A stretch of 64,000 bases of DNA from Acinetobacter sp. ANC 4470 (GCF_002135335.1 NZ_NEGC01000003.1:124001-188000); one strand, 5' to 3'. Shown: positions 19,330 through 28,579, numbered from the stretch's first letter. Notes: generated by a model from the letters alone, not told the origin. Translations and numbers: made by a program.

Positions 19330-19365
19330 GTTAAAAAAAAACGCCAGTTTCAAACTGGCGTTTTT
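19330..19365. terminator. Terminator after cycA
   Basis: A perfect ten-base inverted repeat ACGCCAGTTT/CAAACTGGCG centred at 19350, with an A8-9 run on one side and T5 on the other. On the minus strand it ends the permease transcript. Confidence 0.9.
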
Positions 19366-19379
19366 CACAAACAAAGAGC

Positions 19380-20795
19380 TTATTTATGTTTCGGTTTGTA
19401 GAAACCAAAGTAACCAATAATCAGGATAATGAACCAAATTGGACTCACCATCAGTGCTTTCATGGTATCGGCTTCTAATGACAACACATAAATCATGCCA
19501 ATAAAGAAGATGATTACCACCCAACAGGTAAATAGTCCACCCGGTAGTTTAAAGGTTGATTTCGCATGGAGTTCTGGACGAGTTTTATAATAAACAATAT
19601 AACTCCAGATAATCATCAACCATACACAGATGAACAAAATGGTTGAAAGCGTGGTTGCTAAAGTAAAGGCCTCAACAGTATTGGGTACAAAGTACTGAAG
19701 TGCAGCACCTAACAACAAACATACCCCAGAGAAATACAAGGCATTGGCAGGAACAGCACGTTTATTTAAATGTCCAAATGCTTTAGGCCCTTGTTCTTCA
19801 CGAGATAAACCAAACAACATACGACTGGTTGAAAATACACCACTGTTCATGGATGACATGACAGAAGATAACACCACCAAATTCATGATAATTGCAGCAG
19901 CGGCAATACCCGCTTGGCTAAACAAGTTTACAAATGGACTAATGGTTGGATCAATTTTATTCCATGGCGTCACGGACATAACAATCACCAGTGCCAACAC
20001 ATAGAAAATAATGATACGAATAGGAATAGAATTTATTGCTTTTGGCAAGTTACGTTCAGGATCTTTTGTTTCAGCCGCAGTTGTACCAACAAGTTCCACC
20101 CCCACAAAAGCAAAAATTGCAATTTGGAAGCCCGCGAGGAAGCCAGTTACTCCAGTAGGGAATATACCGCCATGTGACCATAAATGATTAAATGATGCGA
20201 TCTCACCAGTGGTAGAGGTGAATCCAGTAAAGATCATCCATAGGCCAACAGCAATCAATACCACAATGGCAATAATCTTAATTAGGGCAAACCAGAACTC
20301 GAGTTCACCAAACAGTTTTACTGTCACTAGGTTTAAACCCATAATGAAAACAATCGCAGCAATACTGATCATTACCCCTTCTGTTGGGCTAAAGGGCATT
20401 CCATTATTAAAAAATTGTAAGTAATAAATAATCGCAGAAAGATCGGCAATCCCTATCGTGATCCAACACAACCAATAAGTCCAACCAACAAAATAACCTG
20501 CCCACGGTCCAATTAAATCGGTACAAAAATCAATAAAGGATTTGTACTGTAAGTTAGATAGCAATAATTCGCCAAGCGCACGCATGACGAAAAAAACCAT
20601 AAAACCAATAATCATATAAATGATGAGAATTGAAGGTCCTGCTAGGCTGATGGTTTTACCCGAACCCATAAATAAACCTGTACCAATTGCCCCACCGATT
20701 GCAATCAATTGCAAATGTCGATTAGATAAACTTCGCTGAAGTTCACCATCTGCAGCAGATGGATTGTGGTTTTCATTTGACATTGTTATTTTCAT
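19380..20795 (-). CDS. cycA: D-serine/D-alanine/glycine permease
   Basis: A 471-residue APC-superfamily permease with about twelve membrane segments. The sequence follows E. coli CycA closely, including RHLQLIAIGGAIGTGLFMGS, GPWAGYFVGWTYWLCW and FAFVGVELVGTTAAETKDPE. These residues make it CycA rather than a general aromatic or GABA permease. CycA imports glycine, D-alanine and D-serine. An alternative start five codons in (MSNENHN) is possible. It appears monocistronic, with a strong terminator. Confidence 0.93.
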   Translation of the reverse strand: MKITMSNENHNPSAADGELQRSLSNRHLQLIAIGGAIGTGLFMGSGKTISLAGPSILIIYMIIGFMVFFVMRALGELLLSNLQYKSFIDFCTDLIGPWAGYFVGWTYWLCWITIGIADLSAIIYYLQFFNNGMPFSPTEGVMISIAAIVFIMGLNLVTVKLFGELEFWFALIKIIAIVVLIAVGLWMIFTGFTSTTGEIASFNHLWSHGGIFPTGVTGFLAGFQIAIFAFVGVELVGTTAAETKDPERNLPKAINSIPIRIIIFYVLALVIVMSVTPWNKIDPTISPFVNLFSQAGIAAAAIIMNLVVLSSVMSSMNSGVFSTSRMLFGLSREEQGPKAFGHLNKRAVPANALYFSGVCLLLGAALQYFVPNTVEAFTLATTLSTILFICVWLMIIWSYIVYYKTRPELHAKSTFKLPGGLFTCWVVIIFFIGMIYVLSLEADTMKALMVSPIWFIILIIGYFGFYKPKHK

Positions 20796-21065
20796 CTCTC
20801 AAATTTCGTGTGATAAAAGTAGCTCAAACTAAAATAAATAAATAAAGTTTTTTGAGCATTTGGCTAATTTTCTTTAAATTTAACTATATATCTGCTGATT
20901 TTTCACCCAAAACTGCTCCATTTTATCATCCTGTTTTCATTTCCTTTGATATAGCAGTTTATGTGCCAACATAAAGTCTACGTAATGAGATACAAAAAAT
21001 TGTATTTCAATACAGCTATTGCTACATTCCCCATCAATCTTCTTATTTATATAGATAATCCTCCC

Positions 21066-22454
21066 ATGAGCAAAGTCAAAACTGTGTACCGTTGCGAACA
21101 ATGTGGAACTGATCATCCTAAATGGGCGGGTCAATGTACAGATTGCGGAGAATGGAATAGTCTGACTGAAGTCCGTGTTGAACCAACTGTAACCCATCGT
21201 GCACAACCTAAAATAGGCGGATATGCAGGTCAAGCGGCGAATATTACCACTTTAAATAAAATTTCCGTTTCACATGAAACCCGTTTATCGACTGGCATTG
21301 GTGAATTTGACCGTGTTTTAGGTGGGGGTTTGGTGACGGGTTCTGTGGTACTGATTGGTGGCGACCCCGGTATTGGTAAATCCACTATTCTGTTACAAAC
21401 CGCTACCCACATGGCATCGGCACAAAGCTCAGCGCTTTATGTCACAGGCGAAGAATCACTTTCACAAGTGGCGTTACGCGCCACTCGTTTAGAATTACCA
21501 ACAGACTATCTTCAGGTTATGGCGGAAACGTGTGTAGAACGAATTTGTGAAGTTTTAGCCCAAGTCCGCCCTGCTGTTGCCATTCTTGATTCGATTCAAA
21601 CGCTGTATACCGAAACACTGCAATCTGCTCCCGGTGGGGTTTCGCAAATTCGTGAATCTGCCGCACTGTTGACCCGTTTTGCTAAAAATAGTGGCACCTC
21701 ACTATTTTTGGTGGGACATGTGACCAAAGAAGGTGCATTGGCTGGGCCGCGTGTTCTAGAACATATGGTCGATTGTGTACTCTATTTTGAAGGTCAATCA
21801 GACTCCCGTTATCGAATGATTCGCGCAGTCAAAAACCGCTTTGGTGCAGTCAATGAATTAGGCGTATTTGGCATGACGGATAAAGGCTTACGTGAAGTTG
21901 CCAATCCATCTGCAATTTTCTTAAGTCGTTATGATGAAGCAATTCCCGGCTCTATCGTCATGATTAGCCGTGAAGGTACACGTCCACTATTGGTGGAAGT
22001 GCAAGCTTTGGTGGATGATGCACATGGACAACCACGTCGTGTGGCTTTAGGTTTAGAACAAAACAGACTCAATATGCTGCTTGCTGTTATGCACCGTCAC
22101 GGTGGCGTACAGACTTCTGGTCAAGATGTCTATGTTAATGTGGTGGGTGGTTTAAAAATTACCGAAACAGGTTCTGACCTTGCTGTTTTACTTGCCTGTG
22201 CCTCTAGTTTACGCGGTAAAGCCTTACCACAACAATTGGCTGTATTTGGTGAAGTGGGGCTTTCTGGTGAAATTCGTCCTGTGCCGAATGGTCAAGAACG
22301 CTTAAAAGAAGCCATTAAACATGGTTTCAAATATATTATTTTACCCCGAGGTAATGCTCCTCAAAAACCCATTCCAAATGTACAGATCATTTCAGTGGCA
22401 CGTTTACATGAAGCTTTAACCGAAGCCATGAACTTAACTGAAGAATTGGCTTAA
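21066..22454 (+). CDS. radA: DNA repair protein RadA
   Basis: 462 residues. RadA is a RecA-like, Lon-related ATPase that drives branch migration in recombination. A four-cysteine zinc finger (Cys10, Cys13, Cys24, Cys27) starts the protein. Walker A GGDPGIGKST lies near residue 97. The RadA-specific KNRFG motif (RAVKNRFGAVNELG) and a C-terminal Lon-protease-like domain (SGEIRPVPNGQERLKEA) follow. The frame is open 105 bases upstream, but the ATG at 21066 gives the standard N-terminus. It is divergent from cycA. Confidence 0.97.
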   Translation: MSKVKTVYRCEQCGTDHPKWAGQCTDCGEWNSLTEVRVEPTVTHRAQPKIGGYAGQAANITTLNKISVSHETRLSTGIGEFDRVLGGGLVTGSVVLIGGDPGIGKSTILLQTATHMASAQSSALYVTGEESLSQVALRATRLELPTDYLQVMAETCVERICEVLAQVRPAVAILDSIQTLYTETLQSAPGGVSQIRESAALLTRFAKNSGTSLFLVGHVTKEGALAGPRVLEHMVDCVLYFEGQSDSRYRMIRAVKNRFGAVNELGVFGMTDKGLREVANPSAIFLSRYDEAIPGSIVMISREGTRPLLVEVQALVDDAHGQPRRVALGLEQNRLNMLLAVMHRHGGVQTSGQDVYVNVVGGLKITETGSDLAVLLACASSLRGKALPQQLAVFGEVGLSGEIRPVPNGQERLKEAIKHGFKYIILPRGNAPQKPIPNVQIISVARLHEALTEAMNLTEELA

Positions 22455-22568
22455 GCTTAAACAGATGAAAAATTATGTAAAAAACACCGATTTGATATTG
22501 AAATTTAATGTAAATGACTGCATAACTGTGTAGCTATAAATTTATTTTTATTTATTTAGGAAAAAACG

Positions 22569-23540
22569 ATGGAAGTTCGACAGCGTAGTTTGATGGCAGG
22601 TATTTTAATGGCAGCTTTGGTGGTTGCACCAATGGCTGAAGCGAAACGTGCAGGTGGTGGTAAAAGCCATGGCATGAGTCGTTCTGCTGCTCCAAGCCAA
22701 TCTTACCAACAGCCGCGTCAAGCTACTCCTGCCCCACAACCAACAACAGCACCTACTCAACAAAAATCAGGTTCTGGCGTAGGTAAAATGGTTGCTGCTG
22801 GTGTCGCTGGTGCTGCAATTGGTGCAGTTGCAGCCAATGCAATGGCGGATGACAAATCTGCGAGCAGTGCTAATGCGACTACACAGCAGGAAGAAGAAAA
22901 AGGCGGTCTTCCTAGCTGGATTTGGATGCTTCTCGCAGCAGCAGTCGCATTCTTCTTGTTCCGTAAATTCGGAGCAAAAAAAAAACTAGCCGCTAATAAC
23001 CCATACGCACCAAACAATGCTGGAAATACAGCACCGTTTGGTCAACAAACTGCAGCGCCACGTACTTCAAATGACAACAGCAATATTTTTGGTCAATCAG
23101 TAGGTGGTTCTGCGGGTGCAGCAACTCATGCTCCTTTTGGTAATGCTTCAACTAGTAATGGCAATCAATTACCAGATGGCACTGAACCTGCCGCATTCTT
23201 ACGTGTTGCTCGTCAGCGCTTTAACCACATTCAGTCTATGAATACAGCAAGCAATATTGCTGAAATTCAACGTTATTTAACGCCTGATCTTTATCAGTCT
23301 ATGTATAACGACATTATGGCAAACCAAGACCAAGACGTTGCTGAATTCTCTAACCTCAATGCGATGGTGGCAGATTCTGCAAATGAAAATAGTCAATATG
23401 TGGTGAGTGTACGTTTCACGGGTACCGTAAGCGAAAACTTAAACAGCTTACCGCAACCTTTTGCAGAAGTTTGGCATTTCACTAAACCTGCTGGTTCTAA
23501 CCAAGATTGGTTGGTTGCAGGTATCCAACAAGAAGCTTAA
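22569..23540 (+). CDS. Tim44-like domain membrane protein
   Basis: 323 residues. A signal peptide ends at APMAEA-KR. It is followed by a Ser/Gln/Pro-rich segment, a glycine/alanine stretch, and one membrane segment (SWIWMLLAAAVAFFLFRKF) near residues 120-138. A second low-complexity linker precedes a C-terminal Tim44-like/NTF2-fold domain (EPAAFLRVARQRFNHIQSMN, then VVSVRFTGTVSENL) of about 125 residues. The role in bacteria is uncertain. A TTAGGA Shine-Dalgarno lies upstream and a terminator follows. Confidence 0.82.
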   Translation: MEVRQRSLMAGILMAALVVAPMAEAKRAGGGKSHGMSRSAAPSQSYQQPRQATPAPQPTTAPTQQKSGSGVGKMVAAGVAGAAIGAVAANAMADDKSASSANATTQQEEEKGGLPSWIWMLLAAAVAFFLFRKFGAKKKLAANNPYAPNNAGNTAPFGQQTAAPRTSNDNSNIFGQSVGGSAGAATHAPFGNASTSNGNQLPDGTEPAAFLRVARQRFNHIQSMNTASNIAEIQRYLTPDLYQSMYNDIMANQDQDVAEFSNLNAMVADSANENSQYVVSVRFTGTVSENLNSLPQPFAEVWHFTKPAGSNQDWLVAGIQQEA

Positions 23541-23553
23541 GCTCTTTTGGAAT

Positions 23554-23583
23554 AAAACAGCGACTTCAGTCGCTGTTTTTTAT
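23554..23583 (+). terminator. Rho-independent terminator
   Basis: The inverted repeat AAAACAGCGACT/AGTCGCTGTTTT with a short TC loop, followed by further T residues, 13 bases after the Tim44-domain gene. Confidence 0.9.
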
Positions 23584-23710
23584 TTAATAACTGCAAGAAT
23601 TAATCATCAATAACTCATCCAATTTTCCATTCCCCCCATCTTCTTAAGCAAATCACACTAGGAAAATGCAATTTAATTGTGCATTTTTTTAAACTAATTA
23701 TTTTAATAGT

Positions 23711-23730
23711 TAATAATAATTGTTATCATT
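23711..23730 (+). promoter_or_regulatory. Fur-box-like site
   Basis: TAATAATAATTGTTATCATT resembles the Fur consensus GATAATGATAATCATTATC. It lies about 45 bases upstream of a DUF3649-PepSY-DUF3325 operon of a type usually iron-repressed. Confidence 0.6.
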
Positions 23731-23771
23731 TACATTATAAATAACTACGTTTAGTAACAATTGAACCTAAA

Positions 23772-24125
23772 ATGATGAACAGCTCCCAACTTGATGCTTT
23801 GCCAATAAATCACCTCACCACTTCAGTACCTAAAAAAACGCAGCAAACGTCATCCTTATTGGCTTACCGTTTTATGATTTTCTATCGTTTCATATTGGCA
23901 CTGATCGGGGGTTATGTTCTAGCAAGTTTAAGTGCTGTGGTCATTGCACAATACTTTGCTGAGTCTCGTGGGAATGCCGCAATGAGTGCTACCCTCATTG
24001 CTTTTACACTTTGGGTATGTGCATTTATCTGGGTTTTTATCGTTAATAAGACGCTAAAAGCCAGTCTAGGTATTATTCTTCCAAGCATCTTCTTATTTGT
24101 TATTTATAAGTTTTTAGGAAATTAA
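23772..24125 (+). CDS. DUF3649-family small membrane protein
   Basis: 117 residues with a polar N-terminus of about 35 residues and three hydrophobic segments (FYRFILALIGGYVLASLSAV, then AATLIAFTLWVCAFIWVF-like, then a C-terminal segment). The length and FYRFxLAxxGGY pattern fit DUF3649, which regularly precedes a PepSY membrane protein in siderophore-linked operons. Two closely spaced ATG codons start the frame. It is the first gene behind a Fur-box-like site, with the next gene one base after its stop. Its precise role is unknown. Confidence 0.72.
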   Translation: MMNSSQLDALPINHLTTSVPKKTQQTSSLLAYRFMIFYRFILALIGGYVLASLSAVVIAQYFAESRGNAAMSATLIAFTLWVCAFIWVFIVNKTLKASLGIILPSIFLFVIYKFLGN

Positions 24126-24126
24126 T

Positions 24127-25839
24127 ATGCGTGTAGATGCAAAACAGGAAGGTCCACGCCAATCCATGTCATGGTTACATACGTGGGCAAGTTTAATTCT
24201 GGGCTGGTTGTTGTATGCAATATTTTTGACCGGCACTTTAAGTTTCTTCCAAAATGAAATCACTGTCTGGATGAAACCAGAACTTCATCAATCTGTGCCT
24301 CAAGACAGTCAAATTCAACAAACTCAAGTGGCGCTCAATTATCTCCAAAAAAATCATCCGAATGCTGGCAGTTGGAACATTCATCTCCCAAATGCAAGGC
24401 AAAATACGACGATACTTGATATTCGTAAAATTGGGGAAGATCCTCGTGCACGGCGTGGCGGGGAAAGAATCACGTTAGATAGTGCAACAGGTGAAGTACT
24501 TGAAGCACGAGACACCCGTGGTGGTAGTTTCCTTTATCGTTTCCATTTTGAATTGTATGGTCTGCCACGCACATGGTCTCGTTGGGTCGTCGGTATTGCA
24601 ACTCTACTCATGCTGGTTGCCATTATTAGCGGTGTGATTACGCATAAAAAAATCTTTAAAGATTTCTTTACCTTCCGCTCAGGCAAAGGACAACGTTCTT
24701 GGTTAGATGCGCACAATGCGACTGCCGTGTTCGCACTTCCCTTCCATATCATGATTACCTTTAGTGGCTTATTGCTACTACTGTTTACCCTCATGCCTTG
24801 GGGAATTAATCAAATTTATGAAAACCGAGGACAATTCTTACAAGAACAAAATCGTGCACTAATCGAAGATAAAGAAAATAAAAACGAACGCACTGAGGTG
24901 CGTAATACTGATCGTCAAAACAATGCACAAGCTCGTGGTGAAAATACGGAACAACGTAGTGAAAAACGTCAACAACGTCAAAAACCTGAAGCTCAACCAG
25001 CACCGTTAGCAGACATAGCGCCTATTTTGGCGATTGCACAACAAAAGTGGAAAGATAACCCCATAGGTTCAATCAAAATCATTGCGCCAAATACCAATCA
25101 AGCCAAAATTGAATTACGTGCTTTATTGGGGGAAAGTGTTGCACATCGTAATGTTTATGACAGCTTAGAATTTAATGGCGTTACAGGTCAAAACATCACA
25201 GATGACAGTACCCGTCTAAAAAATCCATCTGTACCGATGGCTATTTATAATGTCGTGACTGTGCTCCATGAGGCACGAGGCCTCGACTTAGCACTCCGTT
25301 GGTTATTGTTCTGTTCTGGTATTGTTGGCACATTGATGGTGGCAACAGGTCTAATATTATGGTGTGTAAAACGTGCACCTCAGCAACAAAAACAAGGCTA
25401 TAAATCCTTTGGCTATCGTGTAGTCGAAATCACCAATATTGCAGCGATTATTGGTTTACCCATTGCCTGTGCTGCATATTTTTATGCCAACCGCTTTATT
25501 CCTGTGGAAATGGACATGCGTTCAAACTGGGAAATTCGTAGCTTCTTTATCATCTGGTTACTCAGTTTAATTTATGCAGCGATTCGTCCACACCGTCAAG
25601 CATGGTTAGAATTACTTGCGTTTGCAACAGTTGCGTTTGCTCTTTTACCTATCATTAACTTTATGACAGGGGGGCAAGCCCTATGGAACAGTATAGCTAA
25701 TGGGCAATTGGTGATTGCTTCATTTGATTTAGCTATGTGGCTACTTGCTATCTTGTTCTTCTATTCTTATCGGAAAGTGAAAAATCACAAAGGTCTACCC
25801 GTAAAAAAAGCCAAAGTTACTCAGGAGCCTGAAGCATGA
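24127..25839 (+). CDS. PepSY-associated membrane protein (PiuB-like, iron uptake)
   Basis: 570 residues. The N-terminal membrane segment carries the PepSY-TM signature SWLHTWASLILGWLLYAIFLTGTLSFF (shown here as SWLHTWASLILGW). A large periplasmic loop and a pair of membrane helices follow; HNATAVFALPFHIMITFSGLLLL (quote HNATAVFALPFH) has the conserved histidines. A charged Glu/Arg/Gln-rich insert sits at about 245-290, before the second PepSY domain and the C-terminal membrane bundle. Related proteins (PiuB, FoxB) reduce ferric siderophores or help iron release in the inner membrane. It is the middle gene of the operon and overlaps the next gene by four bases. Confidence 0.85.
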   Translation: MRVDAKQEGPRQSMSWLHTWASLILGWLLYAIFLTGTLSFFQNEITVWMKPELHQSVPQDSQIQQTQVALNYLQKNHPNAGSWNIHLPNARQNTTILDIRKIGEDPRARRGGERITLDSATGEVLEARDTRGGSFLYRFHFELYGLPRTWSRWVVGIATLLMLVAIISGVITHKKIFKDFFTFRSGKGQRSWLDAHNATAVFALPFHIMITFSGLLLLLFTLMPWGINQIYENRGQFLQEQNRALIEDKENKNERTEVRNTDRQNNAQARGENTEQRSEKRQQRQKPEAQPAPLADIAPILAIAQQKWKDNPIGSIKIIAPNTNQAKIELRALLGESVAHRNVYDSLEFNGVTGQNITDDSTRLKNPSVPMAIYNVVTVLHEARGLDLALRWLLFCSGIVGTLMVATGLILWCVKRAPQQQKQGYKSFGYRVVEITNIAAIIGLPIACAAYFYANRFIPVEMDMRSNWEIRSFFIIWLLSLIYAAIRPHRQAWLELLAFATVAFALLPIINFMTGGQALWNSIANGQLVIASFDLAMWLLAILFFYSYRKVKNHKGLPVKKAKVTQEPEA

Positions 25840-26174
25840 TTTTTTTCGTCCTGATTTGGTCAATCTGCGCCGTGGCATTCTTTGCTTTAGCAAGTTGCAT
25901 GTCAAAACATCAAAAACAAATTTTTGGTCGTGAATTAACGCCATCAAAAACTAGACTTGCAACTTTTACAGGTTGGATATTATTAATCATTGCACTGGCA
26001 ATCTGTATCACTCATGGTAGCTTAAGCAATATGATCAGCTATTGGATTGGCGCACTAACCTTCTCTGCTTTATTTGTCGGTTTATATTTAAGCTATTTTG
26101 CACATAAAGCAAAACCGTTAGTGATAAGTTGTAGCGTAATTGCTATTTTAAGCTGGATAACCTATATCATCTAA
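25836..26174 (+). CDS. DUF3325-family small membrane protein
   Basis: 112 residues with about four membrane segments. It starts within the stop of the PepSY gene (ATGA overlap), so it is translationally coupled. The sequence FFALASCMSKHQKQIFGRELTPSK matches the DUF3325 pattern (short quote: CMSKHQKQIFGREL). This family is almost always the last gene after DUF3649 and PepSY in iron-uptake operons. No catalytic motif is evident. Confidence 0.75.
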   Translation: MIFFVLIWSICAVAFFALASCMSKHQKQIFGRELTPSKTRLATFTGWILLIIALAICITHGSLSNMISYWIGALTFSALFVGLYLSYFAHKAKPLVISCSVIAILSWITYII

Positions 26175-26199
26175 ACGTTCAAAATTAAATAACCGCTTG

Positions 26200-26228
26200 A
26201 AAAAGCCAATCTATGGATTGGTTTTTTT
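26200..26228 (+). terminator. Rho-independent terminator of the PepSY operon
   Basis: Stem CCAATC-TATG-GATTGG, extended by A/T pairs, followed by T7, 25 bases after the DUF3325 stop. Confidence 0.85.
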
Positions 26229-26273
26229 ACGCTGACCATTTACGCTATACACATTATGTCCTTTGGATTTGTT

Positions 26274-26783
26274 ATGTCTGATCTTCCTATTTCTACCGAA
26301 CTGTTTAATCGTGCGATGGCAGGTAATCGTGATGCACAATTCGAACTTGCTGAAATTTATATGCAAAGTGAAAATGAAGAACATGTTGCACTGGCTGAAG
26401 AATGGGCGCTTAAAGCCGCACAATTGGGTCATGTTGAAGCAATGTACTGGTTAGGTGAAGGTTATACTTTCTATGCAAAAGATATGCTAGAAGAAGATCC
26501 TGAAGAGGCAAAAACCTATTTTGAACATGCTTACCGTTGGTTAGAACAAGCCAGTAAACATAAGCACCCTGCTGCGATTTTAGAGTTATCGAATTTTTAC
26601 CGTCGTGGCGACGTGGTTGAAAAAAATGTGGCGAAATCGGTTGAGTTGGTCAAACAAGCGGCTGAACTGGGTGAGGTTCAAGCGATGCGTGATTTAGTCT
26701 GTATTTACGACCATGGTTTAGGTGTAGACATTGATGAAGCAAAAGCAGATGAATGGTCTGAAAAAGCCAAGGCTGCTGAATAA
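26274..26783 (+). CDS. Sel1-repeat protein
   Basis: 169 residues made mostly of Sel1/TPR-like helical repeats. These are visible as AQFELAEIYMQSENEEHVALAEEWALKAAQLGHVEAMYWLGEGY (short quotes: ALKAAQLGHVEAMYWLGE, LVKQAAELGEVQAMRDLV). Such solenoids mediate protein-protein contacts. An in-frame ATG at 26256 exists, but the ATG at 26274 (MSDLPIST) has TTTGGA upstream and is preferred. No signal peptide is present, so the protein should be cytoplasmic. It follows a terminator and is probably monocistronic. Confidence 0.8.
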   Translation: MSDLPISTELFNRAMAGNRDAQFELAEIYMQSENEEHVALAEEWALKAAQLGHVEAMYWLGEGYTFYAKDMLEEDPEEAKTYFEHAYRWLEQASKHKHPAAILELSNFYRRGDVVEKNVAKSVELVKQAAELGEVQAMRDLVCIYDHGLGVDIDEAKADEWSEKAKAAE

Positions 26784-26788
26784 ATCAA

Positions 26789-26822
26789 ACCCAGAAGCCC
26801 ATCACCCGATCGGCTTCTGGGT
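26789..26822. terminator. Hairpin between convergent genes
   Basis: A perfect 11-base stem ACCCAGAAGCC/GGCTTCTGGGT with a 12-base loop. No T run follows on either strand, so it may be a weak or Rho-assisted end for the Sel1 gene and the DUF4424 gene. Confidence 0.55.
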
Positions 26823-26831
26823 CTGCGCGGA

Positions 26832-27764
26832 TTAAAACTTTTGAACAAAAATAATCTCTAAATCCTGCTTCGGTAGAAAATTATTTTCAATCATTTGAAA
26901 GCGTATTGGGCTAATTTTTGTCACCTTTCCAGCCCAGCAAAAAGAGACCAATTCATCTGTATCACGTTCAACTGTGAGCTTAAAGTGCTCAATCGGTTTA
27001 GCCCAATTGGCGCCCGTTTTTAAAATATAGCCCAAAGCTGAATAAGGAGCATGCTGTGACTTCGCTTTCTTTAAACCCGCTTTGAAATTGCCATCCATGC
27101 AATAAGCTTTTTCATCTTCTGCTGGATACAAAGATACTGAACCACCAACCAATGGTGCATATTGGTGTTGTACACGCGTTAGCGAACTGGCTTTAAAGCT
27201 TTGCTGCCAACTGTAAATTACCTGAGAAGACCACACAATTGCTTCACTTTCGCTCTTTGGCAAAAGATTTTTTAACTGTGTATTTGAACAACGTCTTAAT
27301 TTATTCTCAAATATTTCATATTCATAGGTTTTGCGATTCCACGGATTCAGCATTTCAGTTTGCGTAAACCCACATTGCTTAAATAGCTCGGTTGCATCGA
27401 CTGGCTTTGAGTGCTCATCTTTTTGAATAAATGTTCTCACATGCATTTGTGGCTGAATATTTTTGCCATTCACCTGCACCTTAAAGCTCTTTAGCAATTT
27501 TTCCGTATCCGCAAAATCTGATTCAAAAAAATTCTCTATCGGCGGAAGCGGAAAAAGTACCGTTTCAGAGATGTCTTTATTGGTTAAATTTTTAAATTGA
27601 TAATCAACTTTAATCTGATTTTTACTAATAAATAAGTCTTCACTGTACATTTGAATATTGTTATTTTTCAGATACTCCACACCGCCCGTAGAGACATAGC
27701 CCGTACTATCATTGGCACCAATTTGCATGGAGATGAGCACGCATAGTCCGATTCTTTTTTTCAT
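26832..27764 (-). CDS. DUF4424-family secreted protein
   Basis: 310 residues with a probable signal peptide (MKKRIGLCVLISMQIGA). The mature start has NDSTGYVSTGGVEYLKNNN and the pattern IQMYSEDLFISKNQIKVDYQF, then VLFPLPPIE, which matches DUF4424. Several cysteines (CGFTQTEM, RRCSNTQ, YCMDGN, FCWAG) could form disulphides in the periplasm. It follows the C39-like gene by 21 bases on the same strand, so the two probably share a transcript. The function is unknown. Confidence 0.72.
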   Translation of the reverse strand: MKKRIGLCVLISMQIGANDSTGYVSTGGVEYLKNNNIQMYSEDLFISKNQIKVDYQFKNLTNKDISETVLFPLPPIENFFESDFADTEKLLKSFKVQVNGKNIQPQMHVRTFIQKDEHSKPVDATELFKQCGFTQTEMLNPWNRKTYEYEIFENKLRRCSNTQLKNLLPKSESEAIVWSSQVIYSWQQSFKASSLTRVQHQYAPLVGGSVSLYPAEDEKAYCMDGNFKAGLKKAKSQHAPYSALGYILKTGANWAKPIEHFKLTVERDTDELVSFCWAGKVTKISPIRFQMIENNFLPKQDLEIIFVQKF

Positions 27765-27785
27765 TTTAAGCTTCTTCTTTAATGT

Positions 27786-28319
27786 TTATTTTTCTGTATC
27801 CGTGCGAGCATTTGAATCATCAATCACGATTACTTGTCGGCAGATGCCCTCTGCTTGATGCTGTTGTTCAAAGACAGATGCAGGCATAGCATCAAAACTG
27901 TCAAAGAAACAGATTTCCTGCTCATCTATCGAATAAATCAGTGAGTGATTTCCGACATTTTCTAAAGTATCGTAATAGACAATGACAAATTTATTTTGCT
28001 CAAATGCCTGTTGAATTTTCTGGTAATTGATGGCAGGTAAAATAGGGAGTTTCAGTTGTTCTGCTTCTGCATAGCTCAGTTTTTCTTGTTCCTGAATATC
28101 GGGGTCTTTATCAGTATAGAATTGGACATTGAAACCAAATTTCTTTAATCCTACTGCCAAGCCAATGGTTGTGGTGCCGTGTTCTGCATCGTAACCACAG
28201 ACCTCGATCAGCTGTTCAATATCTGCATCGATATATAAATGCTGGAGCAGCATCCATACCGCATAGATACCGCCATTTGCTTCAAGGTTCATTAGGGATT
28301 CAGGGATGTTCAAAGCCAT
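27786..28319 (-). CDS. Peptidase C39-like protein lacking the catalytic cysteine
   Basis: 177 residues from the ATG at 28319 (MALNIPESLMNLEANGG). The frame stays open to 28430, but that would read through a structured RNA on the other strand, and the extra 37 residues look non-coding. The fold resembles a papain-like C39 domain: an N-terminal helix segment GGIYAVWMLLQHLY, later VGNHSLIYSID and FFDSFD with the expected His and Asp. Where C39 proteases have Cys there is only Gly/Ala, so it is probably catalytically dead. It is cotranscribed with the DUF4424 gene. The start choice is moderately uncertain. Confidence 0.6.
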   Translation of the reverse strand: MALNIPESLMNLEANGGIYAVWMLLQHLYIDADIEQLIEVCGYDAEHGTTTIGLAVGLKKFGFNVQFYTDKDPDIQEQEKLSYAEAEQLKLPILPAINYQKIQQAFEQNKFVIVYYDTLENVGNHSLIYSIDEQEICFFDSFDAMPASVFEQQHQAEGICRQVIVIDDSNARTDTEK

Positions 28320-28400
28320 AACACAATTCAAAAAAGATGATTGTGTTGATAATAAGCAAAACGACATTGGAACTACAACAATTTCCAAGTACAATATGCG

Positions 28401-28530
28401 ACTCGTCGAGGGGTGCTGCGACTTTTTCACAGGCTGATTTTCAAAAACAGTAATGTGAAATCGCTAGGCTCGACGATTCGGTCAAAGCTTCTGTGAAATA
28501 CGGGTTTGATCAACAACGGCATCCGCGAAC
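28401..28530 (+). ncRNA. S-adenosylhomocysteine (SAH) riboswitch
   Basis: The region upstream of ahcY folds as the SAH riboswitch family. P1 is TCGTCGAG (28403-28410) with CTCGACGA (28469-28476). P2 is GCGA (28418-28421) with TCGC (28461-28464), extended by TTTCAC/GTGAAA (28425-28430 with 28455-28460). The conserved AGGCTCG is at 28466-28472. The pseudoknot pairs GGGTGC (28411-28416) with GCATCC (28519-28524). It should switch on ahcY when SAH, which inhibits methyltransferases, accumulates. Confidence 0.9.
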
Positions 28531-28579
28531 ATAACGATCCAATCTATTTTTATTGTTATTTAATAACTAGGAGATCCAG

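Noticed and set aside
20961..21065. N-terminal extension of RadA
   Set aside because: The zinc finger starts nine residues after the ATG at 21066 as in known RadA; the upstream part is not conserved-looking.
28320..28430. Upstream 37-codon extension of the C39-like gene
   Set aside because: It reaches into the SAH riboswitch on the other strand, and the residues look non-coding.
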